Positions 40,301-48,369 of a stretch of DNA of 64,000 nt are shown here, piece after piece. Numbering within the stretch: the stretch's first letter is position 1; every line of letters starts with the position of its first letter. The notes below the pieces were generated by a model that was not told the DNA's origin, ran no database searches, and was given only the letters and a program-made list of their open reading frames with translations. Position numbers and translations under genes: made by a program. The DNA comes from Phragmites australis (lineage: Eukaryota > Streptophyta > Magnoliopsida > Poales > Poaceae): NCBI RefSeq assembly GCF_958298935.1, contig NC_084942.1, positions 10,175,501-10,239,500 of the forward strand. The letters are read 5' to 3'.

Positions 40301-43184
40301 TTGATCTGTGTCCAATTTTTTTTTTTTTGCCGAATTGGACACCCTGAATCCAAGTCAGATTCCAACACCCGTGTTGGATTCCAAGTTGTATTTCGCATGT
40401 CCAAAGATTCTTTGCCGAATCGGACACCTGAATCCAAGTCGGATTCTGACACCCGTGTCCATGTCCAGGTAGCACTGGTTTCCATACGCCGAACTTCTAC
40501 CCTGCTAGACAACAACAACAACAACAAAGCCTTTCAGTCCCAAACAAGTTGGGGTAGGCTAGAGATGAAACCCATAAGATCTTGCAAGTCTAGTCATGGC
40601 TCTGGCACTTGGATAGCTAACTTCCACGCACCCCTATCCATGGCTAGTTCTTTGGTGATATTTCAGTCTTTCAGATCCCTTTTTACAGACTCCTCCGAAC
40701 TTCTACCCTGCTAGATGCTGAAGAATTATATTACAAAGATTCAGTAAGTCGATACATGGCCCCAGATATAGTTTGTAAACCGTAGATTCTTAATTTGGAT
40801 AAGTCAACATGTAACCTATCTGATGAGTGAAATTATTATCATAGAAATTTATAGACTACTTGGTTGCTAAAATGGGTTTCACATTGCTAAGCTTGGAAAG
40901 TAACTCTAGAACCATTGGGGACAATTAGGATTCTAGTATATATTCTTCATACATCACTTGTTTTCTGGTCTCTTAAATTGTTATCACATTTTGTTATGGG
41001 TCAAATTGAGGGATAATGAATGTGGATTTTGGTGGTGGTACTGTTCTGTGCACCATTTGAGGCTCTTGCTGTGGCATGCAGCCAGTTGTGACAAGAAAGA
41101 ATGAGAAAAGGATTTTGCAAATTTACTTCATTTTCTGCTTGCCTCCAATAATCCTAATAAAACCAGTTACAATAAACAAACCTCCTGATGTGGGAAGTGC
41201 TTAGGGAAACTTTTCCTATGCCTCTCGGTCAGGTGCTAGGACGGCTCTCTCTCTAAGTTGACCACAAAACGAGTCTGTAACACCTTTCATGCTGTAGCGG
41301 TATCTTTCCTTGGCAATTTGTTCACTGCCTATTGTTAGTGTGCTACAATCAAATTATCAATCAGCATAATGTCAAAGAACTTCCTTTCTGGAAAATCAGG
41401 GAAAAACTAGCATCATACGGAAGAAAGAGCTTCAGTGTCTCCTTTCTGAGCAAGTCAAGCACAGTATTTTGAAGATTGGGCATAACTTTTACTTACAGCA
41501 AGTAGGGATTGCTCAAGGAAGCAAGTTATCTCCCAACCTTTGTTCCCTGTACTACGGTCACCTTGAAAATTCTGTGCTATCGAAATTTCTTCATGACGGC
41601 AAGATTATTTCAGAAGAGGATGTTTCAACACCTAAGAGTTTATTGATGAGGTTCATTGATGACTTTATATTCATATCTTTCTCAAAGAAGCGTGCTCTAA
41701 ATTTTTTCAATAGGATGAGAAGAGGCTTTGTCTACTACAATTGCTACATGAACGACAGCAAATATGGTTTCAACTTTGAGGTTGCAAACAGCGAGCATTG
41801 CCGTAATAGGCTTTACAGGGGTGATGATGGATTCTCTTTCATACCATGGAGTGGTTTGCTTATAAATTGTGAATCTTTGGAGATTCAAGCTGATTATACA
41901 AGGTATGCCTGGCAATATCTAATTTTTGGTTGGCAAATTCAGTTGATTAATAACTCAATATGGAGATGAACCTCATTGGTCCTTCCATTTTCTGTTAATA
42001 TACATCATGAATTGAGTAGGACAACTGGCTATTTTTCTAATCCTGAGGTGTAAATCAATCTCAGCTAAAACAGACCTGTTTTTGCCATCTTATCTGTTGA
42101 CATTCCCCTATTTGTGAATTTTGTTTACTAGCTTGTGAATGAAAACCTGAACATGTTATATAGGTTAAAATATGATTCAAATTGTCCTGGCCTCTATCCA
42201 AATATATGATACACAGTCTCTAATACGTGTCTTTGACCATTACTTTTCATAATATTGTGTTAGTAAAAAAATAAAAGGTACAAAAATGTTATATTTTGAA
42301 ACTTTTGCATAAGAAATCTGATGGTACTATTTTCAAATGATAAAGTTTAGGACGTTTGGCCGCTCAAATTCTAAACATCATATAATTCTATTAACATTAG
42401 ATCTGGAGTGTGTATTTCATAAACTCAATCATGTTAAAGAAGTAATGGAGTGCATATATCATAAACAGGTATGTAGACATCAATATTTCCTCCACCATCA
42501 CTGTCAAGATGCATTCTTCAACAAAGTACCTTCAAAGCAAGCTATGTCACTATATGCGTCCAAAGTGTCATCCCATTTTCTATGACTCCACGATCAACTC
42601 ACCGTGCACTGTAAAACTGAATATATATCAAGCCTTCCTGTTATGTGCAATGAAGTTTCATTGTTATGTTCGGAGCATGCCTGATGTCAACATGAGCAAA
42701 CCGGAGCTGCTGCATATAATTAAGAGAACTTTCAGGTACCATAATTATTTTGACATTTTCTACTGTACAGAGAACTATGCACGTAGTAATCTAGAAACAT
42801 ATTGGTTTTTACTATTTATTGACTGTATGACGTTAACAAAGTTTTACAGTATCCAATATATTGGAAATCGTTAGCGGCTTTCCTTGTGACTTCATTTTTC
42901 GCTTAAGCAGATACATGCATAGCCTCATCGTCAGGCGGACCCAAGATGTTGAGCTGCAATACAATGTGCGTCCAGTTCTGAAGCTTAGGCGAAAAGAAAC
43001 CATGTGGCTTGGCCTATCTGCATACCTTCGGGTGCTTCAGAAAAAGCAATCACGTTACAAGGATTTATTGGCGTTGTTGACAGAAGAAATTGGGAGATAT
43101 GGCCATCTGGACCATAATATCGATAGTTTGCGCTATGCTGTGGATGACTCTCACTCGTCGATGTTCTGGAAGTTTAAATTTTAG
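18991..43184 (+). CDS. TERT: Telomerase reverse transcriptase (13 exons, 1269 residues)
   Basis: TERT is the catalytic subunit of telomerase; it copies the telomerase RNA template onto chromosome ends in the nucleus. I join exons 18991-19302, 19430-19510, 20377-20442, 20518-20697, 30067-30699, 31470-31596, 32925-33054, 33779-33878, 36979-37071, 37671-38750, 41436-41902, 42469-42735 and 42911-43184. All introns are GT-AG and all phases agree, giving 3810 nt including the stop, close to known grass TERTs. Domains: N-terminal TEN (about 1-210), basic linker with RKRKRLYSWQRRNKQ (about 296-310), RNA-binding region with QFP (about 610-660) and T motif (FYVTE...YYPKTIW, about 724-744), motifs 1-2 (VRFVPKAKDMRPLVNL, about 779-794), motif A (ADVLKAFD, Asp859), B' (GIAQGSKLSP), C (RFIDDFIFIS, Asp1009-1010), D, E, and a C-terminal extension. 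No frameshift or internal stop is seen. Only the exon 9 donor is uncertain. Confidence 0.93.
19430..19510 (+). CDS. TERT: TERT exon 2
   Basis: 27 codons, residues 105-131 (LVRETIKLIMVDRSCTTKNV, then ICSGYRE). The acceptor is ctcag and the donor gtacag. Phase 0 at both ends. Confidence 0.85.
19511..20376 (+). other. TERT intron 2 (866 bp)
   Basis: AT-rich intron between a gtacag donor and a gtgtcag acceptor. I see no gene or clear transposon in it. Confidence 0.7.
20377..20442 (+). CDS. TERT: TERT exon 3
   Basis: 22 codons, residues 132-153 (GGQTRCISELISSSSWDILL, HR). Flanked by a tgtcag acceptor and a canonical gtaagt donor; phase 0. Confidence 0.9.
20518..20697 (+). CDS. TERT: TERT exon 4
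   Basis: 60 codons, residues 154-213 (begins IGDLLMCYILRYSSIFLPVK, includes FFQVTGPPLNVVL). This is the conserved TEN-domain end of plant TERT. Donor gtaagg; phase 0. The next exon lies 9.4 kb downstream. Confidence 0.9.
21093..21416 (+). repeat. 5' LTR of the intron-4 copia element
   Basis: 324 bases, TGTTGCATGA...TTTCCAACA. It includes ataaataaag (about 21299-21308), a possible promoter or poly(A) signal. Confidence 0.9.
21419..21430 (+). other. Primer-binding site of the intron-4 copia element
   Basis: TGGTACCAGAGC lies two bases after the LTR. It matches the initiator methionine tRNA 3' end at all but one position. Confidence 0.8.
21600..22480 (+). pseudogene. Copia gag with zinc knuckle
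   Basis: The capsid N-terminus (VVYLTLTRMNYTEWVLVMRV) lies near 21615-21680 and is soon interrupted by TAA. The central gag (LGEIELKDGESVDDFAMRMT; VVRKFLQVVPERLQQVAISI) reads from 21905 to 22230 with frame changes. The zinc knuckle CRNCGKFGHWAKDC (about 22369-22413) keeps all four metal ligands. Stops and frameshifts show it is not translated as one protein. Confidence 0.8.
22560..23700 (+). pseudogene. Copia protease and integrase remnant, core deleted
   Basis: The protease site near 22580-22620 reads WYLNTDATNNMTG, where active copia proteases have D-[ST]-G; both Asp and Gly are replaced. The integrase zinc-binding domain (WHARCGHLSFQSLRKLSKQ ... VCDGCLAGKQRRASF) lies at about 22978-23130. 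After LMHSDLCG the sequence jumps to the C-terminal part (CVAHVKNVKPHLKKLDDRSA, 23275-23340), so most of the DDE core is gone. The linker to RT (23340-23690) follows. Confidence 0.8.
23840..24800 (+). pseudogene. Copia reverse transcriptase with mutated YVDD box
   Basis: RT begins near 23900 (KWVYKVKCDEHGDIVKHKAC) and contains FDEVFAPVTHLETVRLLVIA, MDAKSAFLNGDI and YGLRHAPRAWNEKL. The catalytic box at 24352-24370 reads YVDN instead of YVDD (AAC at 24364-24366), removing the second metal-binding Asp. A TAG interrupts at 24001 and another stop follows at 24500. The enzyme would be inactive. Confidence 0.85.
24832..25317 (+). pseudogene. Copia RNase H domain
   Basis: A 161-residue open frame begins with the family signature GYSDSDVAGDINDRKSTSGM and continues with WQSSKQKVVVLSSSEVEYIA and DNKSTISLIKNPVHHDRSKH, ending just before the purine tract and 3' LTR. 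Acidic residues expected for RNase H are present. The domain is open but detached from the rest of pol by upstream stops. Confidence 0.85.
25326..25647 (+). repeat. 3' LTR of the intron-4 copia element
   Basis: 322 bases, near-identical to 21093-21416 with scattered substitutions, mostly transitions. Ends TTTCCAACA and is followed by the gccaa duplication. Confidence 0.9.
25805..25962 (+). repeat. 5' LTR of the gene-less element
   Basis: About 158 bases; the counterpart of 29583-29731. It ends cataaca next to the TGGTATCA primer-binding site. Confidence 0.65.
27547..29577 (-). mobile_element. Gypsy-type solo LTR, minus orientation
   Basis: On the minus strand it starts TGTAACATCCCAAATTTC, a form common at the start of grass gypsy LTRs, and ends in GGTTCTCA. 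No internal domains or partner LTR are present, so it is a solo LTR left by recombination. G-rich flanks (agggg / ggggg) are compatible with a 5-bp duplication with one change. It lies inside the polypurine tract of the gene-less element. GC-rich open frames on both strands at 28390-29040 are LTR sequence. Confidence 0.7.
28663..28942. repeat. 140-bp tandem duplication inside the solo LTR
   Basis: The unit beginning ggttcgacaatgagcggcgg occurs at 28663 and again at 28803, with about ten differences between copies. It is a local LTR duplication, not a gene. Confidence 0.85.
29583..29731 (+). repeat. 3' LTR of the gene-less element
   Basis: TGTTAGGAGTGTATAATACT... matches 25805-25962 with a few gaps and substitutions. 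Confidence 0.65.
30067..30699 (+). CDS. TERT: TERT exon 5
   Basis: 211 codons, residues 214-424, from CHVRCNAEIAQNIS to GLSNFLHLN. A Ser/Asn/Cys-rich linker with a basic cluster RKRKRLYSWQRRNKQ that could act as a nuclear localisation signal. Acceptor cctcag, donor gtcagt, phase 0. Confidence 0.9.
30700..31469 (+). other. TERT intron 5 (770 bp)
   Basis: AT-rich; donor gtcagt, acceptor cttgcag. No gene or clear mobile element recognised. Confidence 0.7.
31470..31596 (+). CDS. TERT: TERT exon 6
   Basis: 127 nt, residues 425-466 plus one base of codon 467 (SGPICFNCLM; VDSLIPRHAIFYNSRTSYNV). This is the start of the RNA-binding domain. Donor gtatcc, phase 1. Reading on past the donor gives an open frame to 31757 that does not resemble TERT. 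Confidence 0.85.
31597..32924 (+). other. TERT intron 6 (1.3 kb)
   Basis: Contains an inverted-repeat element (32169-32585) and otherwise AT-rich sequence. Confidence 0.7.
32169..32585. mobile_element. Terminal-inverted-repeat element, possibly Mutator-like
   Basis: The left end ACACTTAGGTGGCCAAAATT matches the complement of the right end (ACACTTATGTGGTCATAGTT) at most positions, and the match continues for about 40 bases. The body is non-coding. I could not identify a target duplication, so the class is uncertain. Confidence 0.45.
32925..33054 (+). CDS. TERT: TERT exon 7
   Basis: 130 nt, completing codon 467 and covering residues 468-509 plus two bases (ILSKRKRSDVLSLIKHIFGI, then KGCCSKFLKFDCHES). 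LIKHIFGI is characteristic of the plant TERT RNA-binding domain. The acceptor is gttag and the donor gtgagt; phase 1 in, phase 2 out, agreeing with neighbours. Confidence 0.85.
33055..33778 (+). other. TERT intron 7 (724 bp)
   Basis: AT-rich intron with a short direct duplication of tcaaatatctaattatattt at 33060-33100. No gene seen. Confidence 0.7.
33779..33878 (+). CDS. TERT: TERT exon 8
   Basis: 100 nt; the first base completes Ser510, then residues 511-543 (CLSLLKMMKNLIRNSKRCQY, KKLFLKHSSVKSK). Basic and helical, part of the RNA-binding domain. Acceptor accag, donor gtacat. Confidence 0.9.
34400..35210 (-). pseudogene. Gag fragment of the left retroelement copy
   Basis: Minus-strand capsid-like gag with FHDKEDPL-type segments near 35110, the core ATVEDYQEKFLALICHADPL at 34870-34800, and a degraded zinc-knuckle end near 34470. 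One knuckle Cys is changed (CYNY). Several stops and at least two frame changes. It ends next to the LTR at 34335. Confidence 0.65.
36409..36443. repeat. (CT)n(GC)n microsatellite
   Basis: A run of ct repeats is followed by gtgcgcgcgcgcgcgc. It lies at the end of the right LTR-like sequence in TERT intron 8. Confidence 0.9.
36979..37071 (+). CDS. TERT: TERT exon 9 (3' edge uncertain)
   Basis: About 31 codons (residues 544-574: KTAKHLSLDWISGNVSIQCS, HCMSSSFVRFD). The acceptor atatgcag is strong. Exons 8 and 10 both require phase 0. That allows donors before GTTTAA (37072, used here) or before GTTCGA (37060). The better-looking site at 37079 would include an in-frame TAA. Confidence 0.65.
37671..38750 (+). 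CDS. TERT: TERT exon 10 (RNA-binding QFP/T motifs and RT motifs 1, 2, A)
   Basis: 360 codons, residues 575-934. It holds QQVVSFVWAVLTCIVPEPLL (QFP region), the T motif (FYVTERESRRYDVFYYPKTI), motif 1-2 (VRFVPKAKDMRPLVNL) and motif A with the catalytic Asp (VVADVLKAFDYISHD). Acceptor aaagcag, donor gtacta, phase 0. It is the single most diagnostic TERT exon. Confidence 0.95.
39074..40149. mobile_element. Possible Mutator-like element with GC-rich captured segment
   Basis: The left end tagttgttaaggtgtcg with following gcg-rich sequence is loosely mirrored at the right (ttgtcgtaacatccat). Related 8-9 bp sequences (tgtttgag / tgttttgag) flank it. The first 500 bases are GC-rich with long open frames and proline-rich codons (39079-39561), unlike the AT-rich intron, as seen in gene-capturing Pack-MULEs. 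The right half holds repeats of a 'ggtaacagtaccatgttt' segment. The class is inferred, not proven. Confidence 0.4.
40328..40460. repeat. Tandem repeat, about 84-bp spacing, two copies
   Basis: Two copies of a segment beginning gccgaattggacacc or gccgaatcggacacc and ending acacccgtgt, at about 40329 and 40413. Confidence 0.7.
40490..40715 (-). mobile_element. 5'-truncated LINE tail with 20-bp target duplication
   Basis: The 186-bp insert (40510-40695) starts with (caa)n repeats, the complement of a (ttg)n tail. It then reads agcctttcagtcccaaacaa, matching from memory the 3' end of an abundant grass LINE family. An exact duplication of cgaacttctaccctgctaga lies at 40490-40509 and 40696-40715. 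It was inserted in the minus orientation. Confidence 0.85.
41436..41902 (+). CDS. TERT: TERT exon 11 (RT motifs B', C, D, E)
   Basis: 467 nt, residues 935-1089 plus two bases. It contains LKIGHNFYLQQVGIAQGSKL (motif B'), RFIDDFIFIS (motif C with the catalytic Asp pair), YNCYMNDSKYGFNFEV (motif D region) and FIPWSGLLINCESLEI (motif E). The start at 41436 (TGTCTCCTTTCTGAG) is set by the cttcag acceptor and by phase with exon 10. Confidence 0.95.
42469..42735 (+). CDS. TERT: TERT exon 12 (C-terminal extension)
   Basis: 267 nt; the first base completes Arg1090, then residues 1091-1178 plus two bases (YVDINISSTITVKMHSSTKY; LNIYQAFLLCAMKFHCYVRS). Acceptor aaacag, donor gtacca. Part of the telomerase thumb/CTE. 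Confidence 0.92.
42911..43184 (+). CDS. TERT: TERT exon 13 (C-terminus and stop)
   Basis: 274 nt, completing Arg1179 and ending at TAG 43182-43184 (RKETMWLGLSAYLRVLQKKQ; WKFKF). Acceptor taagcag. It matches the conserved end of plant TERT. Confidence 0.92.
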
Positions 43185-43899
43185 AAGGAAGATGGATGCT
43201 AGAAGATTGCAGAAACCATTGTTTTTGTGGATACCTTTTCGGTGCGATGAGGCTTTGTAAGCAGCTGTACCTGCCATATCAGGTACAAAGGCAGTCGACA
43301 GATGAGTGGCACCAATCATGACTGCCCCATGCTTTCATTTATATCTGTAATTTCGTCCTATTTGGGTTGCATGTTTCTAATTGGCTACTGAATATGGGAA
43401 CAGCCAGCTTTTGGGGTTCAATACCTTAAGACTGGTTATTTTTAACCCTTTAGGGTGTGTTTGGTTGAAAGGTGTATTTCTGAATGGTTTTTGAGGTATT
43501 TGGTTAAAGGGCAAGGTAGATGGGATGGTCATCTAGAGAAAATATTCTTCTTAGATGCTGGATTAGATTGTCTGTTTAAAACTGTTGGATAGAGTTATTA
43601 ATATTTTAGATGAGTTTTATCCATGCTGATGTGGTATATTTTGGTTGGTTAAAGTAAATATACTTTTTTTTATAGCACGCTCGATATGATATTATCTCCT
43701 ATATCGTTTATCTGATTTGCAATCTGATTGTATTATTGTATTTATTGCAATTAAATCAACAAAATGAGGTCTTGCATGATAATAAAACTAAATATACCAA
43801 TATGTGATAACCTGGTTACATTATACTAATATTAACACTTACATCAATATGCCATCATAGAAAATTAAGGTTCTATATGAGGTATATTTTTCATCAATC
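43185..43899 (+). other. TERT 3' flank
   Basis: About 700 bases of 3' UTR and intergenic sequence with no clear poly(A) signal assigned. A segment at about 43451 (ttagggtgtgtttggttgaa) resembles the end of a hAT-type MITE. No gene seen. Confidence 0.5.
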
Positions 43900-46510
43900 A
43901 TAAATACTTTGAGCCCTTAACAAGGACTTATTCACAGCATGGTATACTAATGAGGACAATTTTCAAGCATTAGGGGGAGATTAAAAGTACCTCAAAGAAT
44001 ACTAGAAAATAAATTAGAATGTCACATGCATTTAGTCTTTAAATATGGACATTCAGTCCATAGATCCATGTACTAAATAATCAAAACATGAAGTTTGAAG
44101 ATTCATAAATTCGCAACACATTGGAAATGATCTACCATATGCATTTATTGACAAACAATGTGCCACTAAATCATATTCCCATACTCAATGTGCTAGAAAG
44201 AATAGAGATACCTAATAAAACAACTTTCCAAATATAAAAAAGAGGGGAGATTGGGAGACCCTCGGGACAAATTAGCAATTAAGAGGGGAGATTGGGAGAT
44301 AGCTAGCAATTAGCAAGGGACAAATTAAACGTACCAACTTATGGTTAATCAAAGACTAGTTAGGTCTTGAAGCAAATATATTTTCTGCTAATCATTTAGA
44401 TCTGCCTATTGCCACAATCTAGCTTGAACTTGCCACTCATTCAGATGAGAAGACGGGGAGGTGGGGAGATTGGGAGACGCTCGAAGATGGGGAGACAAGG
44501 CTACGGGTACAGGAGATGGGTCTCAACTCCCAAATGCAAATGATTTGTCATATGTATTTATTGAATTCAAATATGTCACTAAATTATATTCTCGCACTCA
44601 ATACACTAGAAAGAATAGAGGTACATAATAAAACAACTCAACTCTCAAATGCAAATAAATATGGTCACAAGGGATAATGCTTTTTTATAAGCATCCGCGA
44701 AAACAAAACAGGAAATGCTAATCAACTTGAAGTTTACTGACACCTTATAGATACTATATACAAGGTCTATGGATGCTCAACATTCATGATCCAGCACAAA
44801 TGTGTGTACTATTTTAATGTGCTGGGACATCGAAACACCCTAACTCTATTGTTGTCGGAAATCACAATGAGTTATAAGGGTTAAATGGTATAACCACAAA
44901 AACTATATCGATTCTAGAGAATCATACAAACACTACAATTGTTGACAAATATTTCTCCTCAACTGGATCTAGGCCAAAGTCCATAGCTATAGCAGAGTGC
45001 CTCAAGCACCAGGACGGGACTAGATAGAAGGAAACAATTGAGATAGAATAGTACTCGCTCAATAAAAGAAATGTATTTACCACAATAATGCCTACTCAAA
45101 ATGTACTCCCTGTGGGATCAAATGTTTTCGTCTGCAAACGGAATAAAACTAATGAGGTGGTGAGATACAAAGCGAGGCTTGTAGAACAAGAGTTCACGTA
45201 GAGACCCGACATCGATTTTCAATGTACTCTCCAGTTATAAGTGGAATAATGTTCTGATATTTAATATTATTGGCAAAATCTGGTCACTAAATTTGGATAT
45301 CTATGTGAAAGTCCCTGAAGGGCTTACAATTCCGAATTCCAAAGTAAATCGCAACATGTATTGTGTAAAATCACTCCATAGCTTAATATAGTCGGATAAA
45401 TATGGTACAACCAACTGAATGAGTTCTTTCTGTAGAAGGATTATTCAAATAATGAGGATTGCTAATATGTGTTTATAAAGAAATTCTAAAAAGGATTTTG
45501 TATCACCTTAGTGTATATAGATGATCTGATATCATTGGAAATACACAAGAAGCATACAATCATCTTAAGACGGAATTGAGATGAAACATATGGGTAAAAC
45601 CAAATTTTGCTTAAGTCGACAACTTAAGTATATTCCCCCAGGAATATTTGCATACTAGTCTGCATATATCCAAAAGATATTGAAAAAAATTCAATATAGA
45701 TATATCATATCCATCAAAATACTTAGAGTCATCCAATCCCTTAATATGGATAAAGATCCATCTAAATCTCAGGATAATGATGAAGAGATATTAGGACCTA
45801 AAGTTCCATATCTCAATACCTTTAGAGCGCTAATGTATCTTGCAAATTGCAACATGCCTAATATTGTATTTGCAGATAACTTGCTATCTAAACATAGCGC
45901 AACTCCAACAAAATGCTATTGAGCAGGAGTAAAACATATCCACAGATATCTCTAATGTACAAAATAATTTTTGTTTTGTTCTATCAGAAAAACCAAAACA
46001 TGACTATGGTTGGATATAGAGATATTGGTTATTTATATGATCCCCATAATATTAGATCATAGACATACCTTGCATTCTTATATGATGAAAAAGCCTTCTA
46101 ATAGAAGTCATCAAAATCAGACTCTCATGGCTACTTCCACTAATCATTCTGAAATAATTATATGAAGCATTACATGAATATGTATAGCTTCACAGAATGA
46201 TTAACAACACATAATAATCGTGTGGTATTGGTTCATCAGAATGATTAACCACACATAATAATGTGTATGGCTTGTACGGCTGAAATACGTACATGTTATA
46301 TAAAGAGTAATATCACAAAACCCCAAGAGTTACAAAAAATGGGGAGATAGATACTTTGCAAATAATATCATGTGATAAATCTTACAGATTTATTCATAAA
46401 GTCTTTACCCATATATTTATTCCATTCATGGAATTGGTAAGAGACGACTTCAAGAGTTGCAAAGTTCATGGGAGTAAACTCTTAAAATATAACATGTCAA
46501 ATGATCCCTA
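43900..46510 (+). pseudogene. Old Ty1-copia pol remnant
   Basis: Scattered copia pol segments are readable through many stops. They are an integrase-RT linker near 43950-44220 (FQALGGD), RT near 45110-45250 (KTNEVVRYKARLVEQEFT) and 45330 (YVKVPEG-like). RNase H follows at 45780-46090 (GPKVPYLNTFRALMYLANCN; NIVFADNLLSKHSATPTK), with the pol end near 46360-46450. The decay is much heavier than in the other elements, so this is an old insertion. Its LTRs could not be set; 46510-46930 may contain part of one. Confidence 0.65.
44127..44635. repeat. Imperfect direct repeat inside the copia remnant
   Basis: A segment of about 95 bases at 44127-44223 recurs at 44539-44635 (shared catatgNatttattga ... 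ctagaaagaatagag), with roughly one change in five. Between them, 'ggggagattgggaga' occurs three times (44246, 44284, 44463). Confidence 0.65.
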
Positions 46511-47351
46511 GATCATAAATATTACACTCTTTTCTTTTATAAGTTTTTCCTATCAAAGTTTCTCATATAAGATTTTTAATGAGGCAATATTAATACAAGC
46601 ATTCATATATGTCACATCATTTTTTCCCAATTTTTCCACTGGGTTTTTAAAGAGTTTTCAATGGCATATTACGATTATTTCTCTTCATATTTTTCCCATA
46701 TGGTTTTGGGAGGAGGTTTCATTGCGTTATATACAGATGACCAAATTGATACAAATCTTAATGATCAATTAGACACCCATTGGGCAGGGATGTCTCCTAA
46801 AAGGATATGAACTTGTCCTTTCATTATGTATAAATCAACATGACTGCAATAAAAGAAAGAACAAGAATTCATTCTATCTACTGTTCTATCGTCTCTATTA
46901 TAATCGGTCTCTCAATAGGGATAAAGAGAGGGGTCAATGGAGAACTACCAAATCTAACGACTTTGATTTGTTCATACCATTCTGTTATTGGTCAATACGG
47001 GATCGGTTGGTGAGTCACCCAAAAAAAGCATCGAAAAAGGTCAACAAAAATGATCAACGGTCTCATTTAGAGACCGACCGTTGTCTTGAGAGTAAAAAGC
47101 AAGCGATAGAAAAGAGAGTCTCTGGTGCGAACTACTCTGGTGAGATCATTAGTTAAAAAAGGACCAACAACAATCAAATTCTAAAAGAGAATGAGGAGTA
47201 AGTTTTCTTCACGCGGATACACGCGCTATAAGTTGCAAGGTCCTATGACATGAGCTCGTACACGTTTATTAAGCCATGAGGTTAGCTGGTTTCTCACTGT
47301 TCGTATTCATATTTATGAGGATTAGATGCTACTTTCATAAAAAATAACACT
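46511..47351. other. Intergenic sequence without recognisable gene
   Basis: AT-rich; short open frames only. It may include LTR debris of the copia remnant (46750-46930). Nothing else supported. Confidence 0.5.
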
Positions 47352-47757
47352 GGAGCGAAATCAACTCGAACAAGCTTCAACATGATCTATGACATCTTGG
47401 AGGACCATCTAGTGTTTTCTAGACACGTTTCACTTCGGTCATAACTTTTATAAAATTCACCTATTATGGACCCATTTTCAGGTCCATTTCCCATGAAAAT
47501 TAGAACCAAAGTGAAATCAACTGAAACAAACTCTAATATGACCTACAACACCTGGGAGGACTATAAGGTATGTTCTGGACATATTTCGCCTAGTCATAAC
47601 TTTCATGAAATTAACATATTCTTGACCCATTTTTGGCCCTGTTTCAGACCAAGTTAAACCGGAGCGAAATCAATAAAAAAATGTTGTAACATGACCTACG
47701 ACACTTGGCAGGACCATTCGGTACATTCTTGACACATTTTGCTCTAATCATAACTAG
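47352..47757. repeat. Satellite-like tandem array, about 155-bp unit
   Basis: Three units begin near 47352, 47509 and 47662 (the last partial). Each has a core of gNgaaatcaa, then an acatgatctatgacatcttgg-like segment, ggaggac, and a 'cataact' region. Divergence between units is about a quarter of positions by eye. The unit length resembles grass centromeric satellites, but I do not recognise the sequence. Confidence 0.7.
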
Positions 47758-47808
47758 GGATGAAAGCAATATGAGAATATCCCGTCCTGTCCCAAGACTG
47801 TTTCCTGT

Positions 47809-48170
47809 CACTACTGCAAAAGCTATTTTTAGAGACGAGTCATAACCCATTTGCACAGGCGTTTAGCCAACCCGTCTGCGATCGAAGGTCTGTGGAAATG
47901 GACGATTTCCACAGATGCAAAAGAGACCGCATGTGGAAACCTATTATCACAGGCGGTTCACTTAAGAAACCGCCTGTGATGATCGATTTACACAGGTGGT
48001 TCTCTTAAGTAACCACCTGTGTAAATTGATCATCACAGACAGTTTCTTAAGTGAACCTCCTGTGGAAATAGCTTTTCACAGGCGGTTCTATTAAGTAACC
48101 ACCTGTAGATAGGTAGATTTTCACAGACGGGTGACATAAAGACCCACATGTGGTATGTATTTTATTCAAA
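47809..48170. repeat. CACTA left terminus with palindromic subterminal repeats
   Basis: The terminal 15 bases are CACTACTGCAAAAGC. Inside, variants of 'cacaggcggtt' and its complement 'aaccgcctgtg' alternate about every 25-35 bases. One near-perfect palindrome spans 47978-48034 (gatgatcgatttacacaggt and its complement around ctcttaagt). Subterminal repeats in CACTA elements bind the element's own accessory protein. Confidence 0.85.
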
Positions 48171-48369
48171 AAATAATAAAGAGTATATATATATTATTCT
48201 CTCCAGATTTCAACACATTTTCAAGAAAGATTCCAAATCACAGATTTCAACAGCATTTGAATCAACACAAGTCTAATATTTAACACAAATACAAAATTAT
48301 TCACAAGTACAATATTTTTACATCACAAGCCAAATATTCAACACAAGTATTCTTTCATCTCCCACTCAC

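Larger units (their letters stand above)
38751..41435 (+). other. TERT intron 10 (2.7 kb)
   Basis: Donor gtacta, acceptor cttcag. It contains a possible gene-capturing element (39074-40149), a tandem repeat (40328-40460) and a LINE tail (40510-40695). Confidence 0.8.
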
